From Cladosporium sp. IMV 00045 (Eukaryota > Ascomycota > Dothideomycetes > Cladosporiales > Cladosporiaceae), in contig MSJI02000143.1 in assembly GCA_001931905.2 (NCBI GenBank), positions 2,513-59,827 on the forward strand: 57,315 nt of DNA. The letters run 5' to 3'. Of the stretch, positions 1-11,229 are shown in pieces; position 1 is the stretch's first letter; each line of letters opens with the position of its first letter. Both the position numbers and the translations under genes were made by a program. The notes beneath the pieces are model-generated. The model was not told the origin of the DNA, ran no database searches, and saw only the letters and a list, made by a program, of their open reading frames with translations.

Positions 1-25
1 GGGGGGGGGGGGGGGGGGGGGGGGG
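1..25. repeat. 25-nt poly-G homopolymer at the window edge
   Basis: The window opens with 25 consecutive G residues and then passes into ordinary sequence. No telomere repeat (TTAGGG) is present. A pure G run of this length exactly at an edge is more likely a sequencing or contig-end artefact than biology, but the sequence alone cannot decide. Confidence 0.9.
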
Positions 26-366
26 CAACAACAACTTCAAAGCGTAGGCCGTGACATTGAGCAAGGTGGAATACCTGACTTGTCCAGTTAGGGTATGGAT
101 TTTGTTGATTTGAAACGACCTTCTATTCAATGGCAAGTCTTTAAGCTCAAGTATGATGTACTTGAAGATCATACATCCTTCGAAAAGCAAACGGTCTGTT
201 TTCCCACGTGCTTTTGGTGGACCCTGAGAAGCCCGGGCCACATGAAGCGAATCATCACGCCGGTGATGAATGTTTGTTTTGGGCTTTGCCTCTGATGAAC
301 TTGTCGGCTTTTCCATCCCGCCCCACGACTCAAACCAACCCATCCAAACACCGCACTGACATCGCC
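26..366. other. intergenic, upstream of the SNF2 gene
   Basis: No gene is supported here. It is the presumed promoter and 5' leader of the SNF2-family gene. An in-frame ATG at 295 would add 24 residues to that protein, but ATG 367 has the better context (gccATGG). Confidence 0.6.
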
Positions 367-3300
367 ATGGTCTCAGAGCGCGACCCCTCCAAAACATCCG
401 CAGGCGGCGCGGGCGCTTCCTCTTCACAACACAGACATCAAAACCACCCACAACAAGAGCGCCAACCGCTCGCCAACATCAGTGCCAAAATGTCCAACTC
501 TCCCACATCCACGCCGCAGAAACCGGCGGCGGCAGAACCTCATTTCAAACCTCCTACACAACAGCCCGAGTTCGGCAAGGCGAGCCCAATACGAAATCCG
601 CTCCGTAGAGCGCCGGCGGATCCTTTCGTTCCAAGATCAAAGCCAACCGTGCAGAGAGCGCCCGAGTCGCATTCGAGTCGATATCATGTGCCGGCGCAGC
701 AGAGTGGACCAAACGCCATGGTCCAGCCGCCTTTCATCCCTCCCGAGCAGCGAGCATTCTACATGCCAGGCCAGGCGCCCAAACCTCCCACCATAAAGCC
801 CGCACCGCGACCGGTCTTCTCTTCCCTTGGCAACAACACATACTTCCAAGCAGCGCCCACCCAGCCGCCTCGCAAGCCCGTGATCGACTTGACTAAGAAC
901 GACGACAATGATGACGGCTTCGATCCCGACGCGGCTATTCGCGCCAACAGCAATGCTTTCGGCGCGGCGGATCCGTACATGTACGTGAGCTCTGGGCAGG
1001 CGAACGAGAACATCAAAAACTTGCTGGAAGGAGCGTTCGACGACGAAGAGGACCAGCCTAAGACGCGTCTGCGGAGTCGTGCGAAGAAAGCCGAGAAGGC
1101 CGAGAAGGCTAAGGCGGAGAAGCAGGCGTCGAGTCTTGCGGATAGGCTTGCTGCTTTGGAAGTCAAGGATAAGGAAGATCAGAAGGAGAAGGAGAAAGTT
1201 GAGCCTGAGGCTGATGAAGAGGAGGAAGAAGATGGTACTGTTGAGGGGTTGACGGTCAAATTACTACCGCATCAGGTGGATGGTGTCGCGTGGATGATTG
1301 ATAAGGAGATTGGGCAGCGGAAGAAGAGTGGCGTTCTCCCACATGGAGGTATTCTTGCGGACGACATGGGTCTAGGAAAGACCGTTCAATCAGTGACACT
1401 CATGCTCACAAACCCAAGACCCGGGCCAGACGCGAAGCCAGAGCACCCCAAGCAGAAAATGCCTGGCAAAGAGGTGGGCAAAGGCACGCTTGTGGTCGCG
1501 CCACTTGCTCTCATCAAACAGTGGGAAGGCGAAATCAAGGGCAAAGTCATGTCCAGCCACGCTTTGAAAGTCCTCGTCCACCACGGCCCGAGTCGAACCA
1601 AATCTGGCGCGGAGCTGAAGAAGTACGATGTTGTCATCACCACCTACCAAATCCTGGCATCAGAGCATGCGGCATCCAATTTGGACAGACCGGACGGCAC
1701 GAGGATCGGCTGCTTCGGCGTACACTGGTACCGGATGATTCTGGACGAAGCCCACACGATCAAAAACCGCAACGCAAAGTCAACACTCGCCTGTTGTGCT
1801 TTGGAAAGCTGGTACCGCTGGTGTCTGACCGGTACGCCGATGCAAAACAACCTCGACGAACTGCAGAGCTTGATCAAATTCCTCCGCGTCAAACCTTACT
1901 GCAACCTGCCAGAATGGAAGTCCGGAATCACGCAGCCGATGAAGAACGGTCGTGGTGGCGTTGCTATGCGACGCTTGCAGTACTTCCTCAAAGCCTTCAT
2001 GAAGCGCCGCACGAAAGACATCTTGAAGAAAGACGGCGCCTTGAACTTTGGAGGCAAAGCCGACAAGGAAGGCGAGCCGAAGAAGGGAGGCATGCAGATC
2101 GTCAAACGCGAGGTGTTCACTATGGAATGCGACTTTGACGAGGCAGAGATGGAATTCTACGACAGACTTCAGGCGAGGGCTGAGAATAGGCTGAAGGACA
2201 TCATGGAGGGCTCAGGCAAGGCTGATTACATCGGTGCGCTTGTCATCTTGCTCAGGTTGAGGCAGGCCTGCAATCACCCGCATTTGATTGAGATGGCGAT
2301 GAATAAGGACAAGGATGCGATGAGTCTCGGTAGCGGCGCTACTACTACATCTGGATCGCAGACTCCGGCGAAGGGCGGCAAGGTTGAGACCGATGACATG
2401 GACGACCTGGCGGCTCTCATGGGCGGTGTCACTGTTCAGACTAGGAACTGCGATGTCTGTCAGATCGAGCTGTCAAGCGCCGAGTCAAAGGATGGTGCGG
2501 TACGATGCACCGAATGTGAGGCTGATCTCAAGACCTTGCGATCTAAGCGCAAGTCCAAGAAGAAAAAGTCAGCAAAGACTTCAGAGAAGAAGAAGAACAA
2601 GTCTGTCAGCAAGGACGTCAAGCCAACGCAGGCTAGAGCTTCACGCCCAATGCGCAACCGCCGCGTCCTTGAAGACAGCGAAGACGAAGACGAAGGCGAG
2701 TGGATCGGCGAAGGATCCGAGCAGCACATTGATCTCGGCAAGGCTGGCGGTACGGACGACGAAGACGCCGAAGGCGGCGGAGATACCCTAGGCTCCATCG
2801 ACTCCGTAACAGACGACGAGAAGGGCAAACTCTCACCCTCGCAAGACGACTCCGAAGGCGAAGCCAGCGCCAGCTCAGACGACGACGACGACGAAGACAC
2901 CAAAGACCCCTCCCTAATCGCCAACCTCCGCCCCTCCCACAAACCCTCCCACAAACCCTCCACGAAAATCCGCCACCTCCTGCGCATCCTACACACCGAA
3001 ACCCCTCAGCACAAAACCATAGTCTTCAGCCAATTCACCAGCATGCTCGACCTGATCGAACCGCACCTCCACCACGCCAACATCGGCCACGTGCGCTACG
3101 ACGGCAGCATGCGGCCAGACGCGCGCGAAGCCGCCCTGCAATCCCTGCGCACCGATCCCAAAACCCGCGTCCTCCTCTGCAGCCTGAAATGCGGCAGCCT
3201 GGGCCTCAACCTGACCGCCGCCTCGCGCGTCGTCATCGTCGAACCATTCTGGAACCCCTTCGTGGAAGAACAGGCCATCGACCGCGTGCACCGCCTCAAC

Positions 3301-3699
3301 CAGCCCGTCGATGTCAAGGTCTTCAGATTGACCGTGCGCAACACGGTGGAAGAGAAGATTCTGGCGCTGCAGGAGAAGAAACGCCAGCTCGCCGCGGCGG
3401 CTATTGAAGGCGGCAAGGCGGTGGGTAAGTTGAGCATGCAGGACATTCTGCAGCTTTTCAGGCGCGATGCCGAGGTTGGTGGGGCCGGGGATGAGGAGGA
3501 TGAGGCTTTTGAGAAGAGGTTTGGCGGGGAGAGCAAGTTGCTCGATGGGAGTGGGAATGGTGGTGGGAGGCAGGAGGGTGCTGGGTCGGGTTCTGGTTCG
3601 CAGACGCCGCCGGAGAGGAGAGGTGGGGGTTCTGCTGGGGGTGCGAGGAAGGGGGTGGCGAGGAGGCCGGAGCATGCGGTTTATGGGAGGAGGTGGTGA
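367..3699 (+). CDS. SNF2-family DNA-dependent ATPase, Rrp1/Rrp2/Uls1-like
   Basis: Intronless, 1110 residues from ATG 367. The first ~240 residues are Pro/Ser-rich and disordered, followed by a charged Lys/Glu stretch. The SNF2 N-terminal lobe has the Walker A segment ADDMGLGKT (Lys ~338) and the DEAH box DEAHTIKN (~460). The C-terminal helicase lobe begins near residue 880 (IVFSQFTSMLDL) and ends with the motif VI segment DRVHRLNQ (~970). Between the lobes lies a CxxC...CxxC cluster (~696-720), where HLTF/Rad5-type proteins carry a RING; here only four Cys are evident, so an E3-ligase RING is doubtful. An acidic, low-complexity insert follows. The family remodels or strips chromatin proteins in DNA repair and SUMO-linked pathways. 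The wording around PLALIKQW resembles the Rrp/Uls1 branch; that subfamily call is from memory. Confidence 0.88.
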   Translation: MVSERDPSKTSAGGAGASSSQHRHQNHPQQERQPLANISAKMSNSPTSTPQKPAAAEPHFKPPTQQPEFGKASPIRNPLRRAPADPFVPRSKPTVQRAPESHSSRYHVPAQQSGPNAMVQPPFIPPEQRAFYMPGQAPKPPTIKPAPRPVFSSLGNNTYFQAAPTQPPRKPVIDLTKNDDNDDGFDPDAAIRANSNAFGAADPYMYVSSGQANENIKNLLEGAFDDEEDQPKTRLRSRAKKAEKAEKAKAEKQASSLADRLAALEVKDKEDQKEKEKVEPEADEEEEEDGTVEGLTVKLLPHQVDGVAWMIDKEIGQRKKSGVLPHGGILADDMGLGKTVQSVTLMLTNPRPGPDAKPEHPKQKMPGKEVGKGTLVVAPLALIKQWEGEIKGKVMSSHALKVLVHHGPSRTKSGAELKKYDVVITTYQILASEHAASNLDRPDGTRIGCFGVHWYRMILDEAHTIKNRNAKSTLACCALESWYRWCLTGTPMQNNLDELQSLIKFLRVKPYCNLPEWKSGITQPMKNGRGGVAMRRLQYFLKAFMKRRTKDILKKDGALNFGGKADKEGEPKKGGMQIVKREVFTMECDFDEAEMEFYDRLQARAENRLKDIMEGSGKADYIGALVILLRLRQACNHPHLIEMAMNKDKDAMSLGSGATTTSGSQTPAKGGKVETDDMDDLAALMGGVTVQTRNCDVCQIELSSAESKDGAVRCTECEADLKTLRSKRKSKKKKSAKTSEKKKNKSVSKDVKPTQARASRPMRNRRVLEDSEDEDEGEWIGEGSEQHIDLGKAGGTDDEDAEGGGDTLGSIDSVTDDEKGKLSPSQDDSEGEASASSDDDDDEDTKDPSLIANLRPSHKPSHKPSTKIRHLLRILHTETPQHKTIVFSQFTSMLDLIEPHLHHANIGHVRYDGSMRPDAREAALQSLRTDPKTRVLLCSLKCGSLGLNLTAASRVVIVEPFWNPFVEEQAIDRVHRLNQPVDVKVFRLTVRNTVEEKILALQEKKRQLAAAAIEGGKAVGKLSMQDILQLFRRDAEVGGAGDEEDEAFEKRFGGESKLLDGSGNGGGRQEGAGSGSGSQTPPERRGGGSAGGARKGVARRPEHAVYGRRW

Positions 3700-4581
3700 G
3701 GGAAGTAAAGAGAGCACGAAGGATGAATGACGATGTGTACACTTTGATGGGTTTTCTGAGGGTTTTCGTTTCCCGTTTCGTCTTGTTTGATCTCGCACTT
3801 TCGCTTCCCAACGGGGCTTCTTTTCATCTCGCGTTTCCTCTTTTCCTTTTTTCCTTCTTTACTGTTTCCCTCTCGTCACGACAAACAAGATAAAATGCGA
3901 ACAACCAATCCGCGATCTGACACGGCGCTATCTGGCAAATTTCCAACATTGGCGATTTGTTTGTTGTTTTCATGGCATACTAAGGTTGGCTGGAGCGGCC
4001 GACTCGGCAAGCCAGTAATTGAAAGTGAAGTCTCGGCCATACATGAAAACGTGAATCATCAAAAGATCCTGCCAATTTTCCCCCCTTTGCAAGAAAAGAC
4101 AGCTGTGGATTGCCACCGTGGAGACATCGTTCGATCCAAAACCATGTCGGTAGGAAACCCAAGCGAAATGCAATTCGAACCGGGGAGACGGTGGGAGGCG
4201 AAGAGTAATAAGACACGACGGCGGCCAACGATCGTTTCATCCTTATGACAGATGACTTGGTTGTCATCGATCTCTGCCACCCGATCTGATAAATCAACCA
4301 TCTTTTCTCAATCGGAAGGCGCAACAAAGTTGAAAATCAAATCAAAATCAAATCAAAGTTCATCAAATATTCTAATATCTAAAGGAAAAGTGGGTATCAT
4401 CACATCTAATGCCATAGTTCAGTAAAGCCGTTTCCGTCATGAATCCACGCTATGCTTTTTTGTCTTCTTCCTGTGCGCGAAGCAGGTGTGCGCAAGCCAC
4501 CTCTTCCACACCTCCATCCGTTCATCTTTCTTTCTTCATAAAATTCGTTTCAAATGCCCCGAGTGATCCTCAGTACCTCGT
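3700..4581. other. intergenic between convergent genes
   Basis: This 0.9-kb spacer separates the 3' ends of the SNF2 gene (+) and Kap123 (-). It contains pyrimidine-rich stretches and a short AAATC-type A-rich repeat near 4330-4362. The ORFs in it have no recognisable protein character. Confidence 0.6.
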
Positions 4582-7500
4582 TTACTTCCTAAGGTACTGC
4601 ACCAACTCGGTGAGCTTCGCGCGCGTGGCCTCGCTGATCTGCTCCTCAGGCGGACCCATGACCTTCTCGAAAACCGGCATGAGCTGGCCGGTGAGGCCCT
4701 GCACGGTGGGCTCCTGGGCCTGGAAGAGCGCGACGATCATGTCGAAGACGGGCTCGTTCTCGCGGAAATCGTTCTTGAGCGGGAGGAGCTCGACGAGGCG
4801 CGGGACGACCTGCTGCAGAGGCACGGACTGGGGGTGGGCCTTGATCATGCGGGCGACGCAGCCGGCGGCGTTGTCGACGAGGCGGGCGGCGGTTTCGTCC
4901 GAGCCGTTGGCGCTGTTGGCGTCGAGGATGGGCTCGAGTGTTTGCAGGATGGGACCGTAGTTGGACACGATGCCGCTGTCCTTGGTGTTGCTGCAGAGGA
5001 GGCCGGTGCCGAAGGCGGCGTTGGACTTGGTCTCTGGGTCCTCGTCTTGCAGGCGCTTGGCGAGGATGGTCATCATGCGCTTGGTGTGGGAGGTGCAACC
5101 GGCGCCCATGGCTTCGATGCAGTCGGCCATGGTGCCGATGGCGGCGGAGCGCTCGAAACGCTCCTGGGAGGAAGCGTACTTGAGGATGAGGGACTCGAAC
5201 ATGGTCCAGAGCTCACCGAACTGCTCGCCGAGAGCGACGGAGAGGCCGGCGATGACCTCCATGGCGGTCTCGATGACGAGCCAGTCGTACTCAGCAGTCT
5301 CCTCGGCGGGGATCTCGAGGTCCTCAAAGTCATCCTCGTCCTTCTGGCAAGGGTGCTGCTTCTCAAGGATGAGGCAGAGGTGGGCAGCCATCTTCTCGAG
5401 GGGAGTAGAAGAGGACTCGCCGCTGGGGGCGAGGATGGCAGGGCCGCAAAGCTTGAGGGTGGCGGCAACGTTGCGGTTGATCTCGGTGATGACGCCCCTG
5501 AATGGCTGTTAGCGTGCACTCATTGAAGAACAATCATGTTGTAACAAGTGATGTGAGTCGCTAATATCAGAAACAGCCTCTATGGTTTAACAGCACTTGC
5601 CGGAGCATATGAGTGAGCTGGGTAGCAATAGTGTCCTCATCACAATAGCGACATCACGTAAAAAAAAAAAAAAGGAAAAATCAACGTACCTGTCAATCTC
5701 CTCCTCCCACTTGGCAAGAGTGCCCGTGAGCACAAGGTTGCCAAGCTTCTCAAGGTCCTCGGACGGCTTGACCTTGAGCGGGAGGCCGGCCTGCCACTTC
5801 TGCATGCCAGAGTCCTCGGCCAGACCCCAGAGGCAGGCGTAGGCGCGCCAGCTGGAGCCGATGGCAGACTTGCGCACACCCTCGAAGGGGTGCTCGAGAA
5901 GCGGGAGGACGGTCTCGATGGTCTTCTGCATGTAAGGCAGGAACTTGCTCTTGGTGTGGGTGAGGACATCACCGATGACCTCGACGGCAATCTCCTTCTC
6001 CATGGCGATGGCTGTGACGGCACCGAGGTCGTCCCAGTCGTCATCGTCATCGTCGTCATCGCCGTCCATGAGGGACTCGACGATGGACTCGTCAATCTCG
6101 TCATCATCCTCGTTGACTCCACCGGCGCCTGCAACCTTGATCTTGCGGCCGGCAATGGTGATCTCCTGGCCGACGAGGTCAGATGCCTCAGCGCCAAGCT
6201 GAACCTCAGAGTCGGTCTCCTCCTGCTCAAGGCATTCAATAAGAGAGGTGGCAACACCCTCAAGGAAAGGAGCAAAGTCCTCCTCGTAGACGCGAGCGAG
6301 GGTAGACCACAGGATGAAGCTGGTCTCCTTCAGACGCTGGTTGTCAAGGTGAAGACCCTCAACACTGGACTGCATGAGCGGCTCGACGAAACGCTGGAAG
6401 TCCTGAGCGCCGACGGCACCGGCGATCTTTCCGAGAGAGTCGACAACCATGCTACGGAGTTCGAGCTCGTCTTCGGAGTCCTTGATGCTGATGTACTGGC
6501 CGAGGCTCTGCATGGTCTTGTCGAAGTAAGGCTTGAAAGCGCCCTCCGAAGCAGAAGCGATGGAGCCAACAGCGGAAGCAGCGGCCATGTGGACCTTGTG
6601 GTCGTTGTGGCCGAAGAGAGAGCTGAAGCGGGGGACGAGCTCGTTGACGTAAAGAGCAGCGTCGGACTGGTCGAGACCCTCGATGAGGGAGTCGACGGCC
6701 ATGCAGCTGGCCTTGAGGATGTTGACGTTCTCCTCGTGCTCGTCAGACTCGGCCTGGGTGTTCTGGACGCCCTGGATGGCGAGGTCGAAGTTCTTGATGA
6801 GAGCGGGGAGGAGACGAGCGTGCTCCTTACCCATGTCCTCGGCGAGGTCGTCTGCGAGACGGGACACGCCGTTGAGGGCGGCGCTCCTGACGCGGACAGA
6901 CTGGTCCTCGAGAAGGTGAAGGACAAGCGGAAGGATCTCGTTGAGCTGGGTGGCGATGAAGTCGGGGGCACCCTCAACGCACATGCCGAGGGCGAGGATA
7001 CCCGCACGCCTGTAGTCGGGGTTGGAATTCTGGACGTACGGGCCGAGAGCCTGCAGAAGAGGCACGGCGACCTGGCTGGGCGGGAGAGACTCGGACATGA
7101 TGTCGAGCAGACCGAGAGCACTGCGGGCCGGGGAGATGTCGTCGTCGTCAGGGCTGAGGTCACCGAGCTCAGTGGCGAGCTGCAAGCAAAGCTTGGTCAT
7201 CTGCTCACCAACCTTCAAGCTCTGGACCTTCAGCTTGCGGTAGCGGACAGACTGCATGAGGAAAGCGAGGGCCTGGCTGCGGAAGTCCTCGTCGGCGTCG
7301 TTGTTGGCAGCGACCTGCATGAAGAACTGGAGAAGGTCGCCGAAGTGGGCGGCGAGGAAGGCAGACTCGTAGGAGAGCAGCCTGTTGAAGACGTCAAAGG
7401 CCTGCATGGCGTGCTCCTCGTCGTTGTCCTGGATGGCCTGCTGGAGCACCTTGACCATGCTGGGGATGGTGTTCTGGAAGCTCTTCAGGCTGGCCTGGTC

Positions 7501-8091
7501 CTCCTCGGTGTCGAGGACCATGACGAGCTCGGAGAGCGCGAGCATGGTGTTGGTGCGGACCTCGACGGACTCGGGGTCCTGGATGGTCTTGTTGAACAGC
7601 TGCAGCATCTGCGACATGCTGTCCTGGAAGGTGTCGGGAGAGGCCTCGAGGAGGGTGTAGATGATGTAGACGCCGACCTCACGGTGCCTGGCCGTGTTGC
7701 TGGTGGCAGCCTGCTGGAGGATGCCGGGCAGCTCGCCCCACTGGCCATCCTCGAGGTCGAACTTGGCAATGGCCGCGACGACGCGGGCCTTGCTGTGTCT
7801 TGCGAGCTGCTGCTCCTCGTTTGTGGTGCTCTGGAGGAGCGAGTCCCTCAGGCCGGCCTTCTGGTCCTCAGGAACGGCAGCCCAGTGCTTGGCGACCAGC
7901 TTGCGGGCCTCGACGGAAGCCAGTTGGCGGAGAGTCGGGTCCTGGTGGGATGTGAGGATGTGGATGAGGGCAGTCAGAGACTGGGGGGAGGTGTAGTAGG
8001 TCTTGTTCAGCTGGCTGGTGGCCGCCTTGACCTTCTGGGTGTCGGGCTCCACGAGGGCCTGGAGCAGGCCGACAAACTCCTGCTCATCCAT
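4582..8091 (-). CDS. KAP123: importin beta-4 / karyopherin Kap123
   Basis: Two exons, complement(4582..5497, 5690..8091), encode 1105 residues, the normal length for Kap123. The start ATG 8091 opens MDEQEFVGLLQALVEPDT, the importin-beta N-terminal helix pair that binds Ran-GTP. The rest is HEAT repeats, with an acidic loop near residues 660-685 (a run of eight Asp) typical of Ran-regulated cargo release. The product imports ribosomal proteins and histones into the nucleus. The intron (5498-5689, 192 nt) has donor GTACGT and acceptor TTCAG. It joins ...EEEIDR to GVITEINRN in frame. It is longer than the other introns here and holds an A13/T13 tract. Confidence 0.95.
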
Positions 8092-8851
8092 GATTGCGGT
8101 TTGGATGAGGCAGTTGGGAAAACAAGAAAAAAAGGGTATCAAAAAGGAAAGGAGAGTCGTGGGAGGGGAAGGACTGCAGAGCGCCAACTCCCAGTTGAAA
8201 TAGTCGTCTTGGGTGAGGAAAAAAGAAGAGCCCCAGTCCCGGACGGGTAGCTTTACCGAGAGGAAAAAATTCAAGGGTCCGTTTCTAGCGTCGTCGCGCC
8301 CAAACAATCAATCTTGCTCTCTGATGAATTGCCGTCGACAGCTCTAAGTTCCAACGCAGCATAGCTCGATGGATTTTTTCCTCTTAGCGGGCATACTGAG
8401 TGGGCACTCCCCGAGTCACGGATGAAGAATAATGTTGCTCAGGGATATTGTTTGAATCAACACGATCATGATCATGAACGTTCCCCACCACTATCGTCCT
8501 CAGGTTTCTCCCACTCGCCATCATGCAAGACATATCGCCTTGACCCTGATCACGGAATCGCTCAAGATGTACCTATAATTTTCTTCATACTTGTCACATG
8601 AGCAAGAAAAGAGCCTGTCAAGCGGCATCTGCAAAGACAACCCCCTCTCCAGCTCACAACTTTCATCTCGACGCTTTTGAAGAGGGGGAAAACGCCAAAT
8701 CTCCGGCGCGGCGGGACAAGGCTGAAGAAGCACTCGGTACGTCAGAAGACCTCACGTTTGCTCAACGCGCGTTAGGGAAAATATGTGCACATGCACGTAA
8801 GCAGAAGCAAGCAAGCAAGCCCCTGGATGCCATGGCAACGGGAGTGAAGAG

Positions 8852-8886
<35 letters not shown>

Positions 8887-9243
8887 CTGGGATCAAAGGG
8901 CAAAATAGTGAGGCATTCGTAGTAAGGTGGGGGGTTTCTGCGCTAATGATGATAATAACGTGGGGTCTATGTGGAAGGTGTAATGATACATATGAATGTG
9001 GTTTTGAAAACAGGTAGGAAAGTATTCATTAGGCGCGGGCGGTTATGGTATCTCGAAGTAAAAAACAGTCAAAAGAAAAAGGTATCCGGAAAAAGATCAC
9101 AAGAAAAAAAGGAAAACAAGCAAAAAAACATCCCTCTACCCTCTCCGCCCCCCAAGAAAATGCCTTGCTGAGCTATGGAAAAGTTGTCGCAATTTGTTCT
9201 CATTCAAATCTCGTGAACGCTCGTGGATCGCTTTTATTCCATA
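8092..9243. other. intergenic with a 31-nt poly-A tract
   Basis: This is the Kap123 promoter side plus the 3' region of the 661-residue gene. It holds a 31-nt A run (8852-8882) and generally A-rich sequence to 9150. ORFs such as 8598-9017 only read through the A run as poly-lysine and are not credible. Confidence 0.6.
8852..8882. repeat. 31-nt poly(dA) tract
   Basis: 31 uninterrupted A residues lie between two genes transcribed from the minus strand, about 760 bp upstream of the Kap123 ATG. Poly(dA:dT) tracts of this kind exclude nucleosomes; a role here is inference. Confidence 0.9.
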
Positions 9244-11229
9244 TCATCTGCCCTCTCGTAGCAGACTGCTGGGCGTAAGTGCTTGGAGTGGCAAAGTCAA
9301 GTCCATATCGTCGTCGCTGCGGATGACGAGACCATTGAGACTGGCATGGGGAAGGTCGAACATGTCCGCTGGCTGGTCCAAGACAGGCGTAGGTTTGTCC
9401 ATGGCGGCATCGGGCAGTTGCAGCAAGCCGGTTGGGCTCATTGGGCTGGCGCCGTATGCGGGTGCTTTTTCAGACGTGGGCTGCTGGAAACTGATGGGAG
9501 AGGATGCCCAGGTCGTTGATGACAGGGATGGCGAGCTTGCAGCGTACAACGAGGGTGCACTGTTCCAAGTGGCGGGAGTGGCTGCGACGAAAGGCTCTGA
9601 AGCTGCGGCAACGAAACTGTCGAGCTCTGCGGTACTGCTGAACTTGAACTCGATGTAGCCAAGACGGTCGACGACTTCGCGTGGAGCGTAGGCTGAATTG
9701 GCCGCGATAGTGTTGACAGAGCGTATACTGGCATTGCTGGGAACCTCCGCAGCGGCAGATGTGCTGGTAGCGCTGCTTGTCGCTGCGCGACGCATAAACC
9801 TCAAACTGGACTTGAGACTTGAGGTTTTATCTCCAATGCTGCTAACACTAGCAGGTGCAACGCTGCCCGGCTCTCGCGTGATTTCCAGACGGGCAGTCAT
9901 TGATCGTGCATTTGAGGTGGGGGAGTTGAACCATTTTAGTGGAAACTCGTAGTTCTTTGCGCCAGTGCCAAAAACAGCCGGGAATGAGATGGAGCGGTCA
10001 ACGCTACCAGAAGAGGGACCCCAGACCTTGACGCACTCGTTGTGGGCGTCGGCGCCTCGAGAGCTCTTGTGGGCAATTGAGCTGATATGAAACTCGTCAA
10101 CAAGCTCTCGTGCTCGGATGTCAGTCTGGAACATTTGGTAGTCTTGTTGGGTGAGGAAAGTATAACGCGGCTTGCAAGCGACAACACGATCCCTGGAAGA
10201 CTTGATGCTCAAGTCTTGTAGTTCAAGGAAAGTCAGGTTGAGCGGCTTGTTCATCATCTTAGGGAAAGTGTAGGGGAAGCACTTCCGCGTCGACTGGGCG
10301 AGTCTGTGCTCAACAATGACGGAGCCTTGTTCATTGCGCCAAAAGACGCAGCGCCTGAACAAAACATAACTGTGAGCGATGAACGAGACTCCCTCGATCT
10401 TTATCTTGACACGGCAGCTGCGCTCAGTGCGCGGTTCCGAGGTCAGAGAGTCGGGCGCCTGTGATATTTGCGATGCACTCTCCACGATGATGTGCCACCA
10501 GCCTTGCGAGCAAGTTGGGGCAAAGCTGGATACAGCAATGGCTGCCAGATGATGGGCAGGCAGGCCTATCAGCGAGCATACCGAAGCCAAACAGCCTTCG
10601 AATTCGCTATCCAAAGTGTCTGGTTTCGGGAAGCGGGCGTGTGAAGATTGTGCATCATTGTCGATCAAACGAATGTAGGTAGAGCCGATATTGGAGAGCT
10701 TCCTCAGCAAGTGCTCTACGTGGGTCGATCGCTCATGAGTAAGACCAGAAGCTGCCATAGACTTCTGCAAGTCCGCGAGCGTGGAGTGGCTGTCCTGGTG
10801 GAAGGACTTTTGCAGCAGCAGTGTGACATTGAAAGTCAGTAGAGCGACGCGGTTATGGACCACACGTTCTTGTAATCTGGGCAGGGTGGCCTCGAAAGCG
10901 GCGAGTGCAGTCTGAAGGAGGCCGGCGAGAGCTGTGTGGCCGTTGCTTTGGACACCTTTGTCGACTATGCGGCGCTGCTTTTCCGCGAAATGACGGCTTT
11001 CATCGAGTACTCCGCGAAAGACGACGCAGCCCGAATATTCTTGGCCTGTCCAAGCATTGAGAGGCTCCTGGAGTCTCAGTGCTTGGTCGACACGGTCGAG
11101 CTCATCACGGAAGGCGGCGAATCGAGGTGAGGCGTTGCCATACTCACTGGCAAAGGCACGATAGGCCTGTGCGCATTTGGTCAGGGACTTGTAGAGCTCG
11201 TAGATGCTGAAACCGAAGCCAGTGGTCAT
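9244..11229 (-). CDS. conserved-looking fungal protein of unknown function
   Basis: Single open frame of 661 residues from ATG 11229. I do not recognise a catalytic domain. The N-terminal ~240 residues are helical and begin MTTGFGFSIYELYKSLTKCA, resembling the helical leaders that precede NTPase or ankyrin modules in fungal NLR-like proteins. No P-loop or repeat module follows. The middle (~260-420) looks like a mixed alpha/beta region with several short hydrophobic strands. The last ~200 residues are Ser/Ala/Pro-rich and probably disordered. There is no signal peptide or membrane segment. It may be a signalling or adaptor protein, but no function is assigned. Confidence 0.75.
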   Translation of the reverse strand: MTTGFGFSIYELYKSLTKCAQAYRAFASEYGNASPRFAAFRDELDRVDQALRLQEPLNAWTGQEYSGCVVFRGVLDESRHFAEKQRRIVDKGVQSNGHTALAGLLQTALAAFEATLPRLQERVVHNRVALLTFNVTLLLQKSFHQDSHSTLADLQKSMAASGLTHERSTHVEHLLRKLSNIGSTYIRLIDNDAQSSHARFPKPDTLDSEFEGCLASVCSLIGLPAHHLAAIAVSSFAPTCSQGWWHIIVESASQISQAPDSLTSEPRTERSCRVKIKIEGVSFIAHSYVLFRRCVFWRNEQGSVIVEHRLAQSTRKCFPYTFPKMMNKPLNLTFLELQDLSIKSSRDRVVACKPRYTFLTQQDYQMFQTDIRARELVDEFHISSIAHKSSRGADAHNECVKVWGPSSGSVDRSISFPAVFGTGAKNYEFPLKWFNSPTSNARSMTARLEITREPGSVAPASVSSIGDKTSSLKSSLRFMRRAATSSATSTSAAAEVPSNASIRSVNTIAANSAYAPREVVDRLGYIEFKFSSTAELDSFVAAASEPFVAATPATWNSAPSLYAASSPSLSSTTWASSPISFQQPTSEKAPAYGASPMSPTGLLQLPDAAMDKPTPVLDQPADMFDLPHASLNGLVIRSDDDMDLTLPLQALTPSSLLREGR

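Noticed and set aside
5596..5632. 35-nt micro-exon inside the Kap123 intron
   Set aside because: Its length is not a multiple of three and would break the frame; direct joining gives the expected DR-x-V-I-T-E-I-N-R-N type sequence.
5890..8250. 786-codon plus-strand ORF antisense to Kap123
   Set aside because: It mirrors the importin codons (Leu/Glu/Val/Asp-rich) on the opposite strand, and the minus-strand protein is a clear full-length family member.
8598..9017. 139-codon ORF containing poly-lysine
   Set aside because: The lysine run is only the poly-A tract, and the flanks look random.
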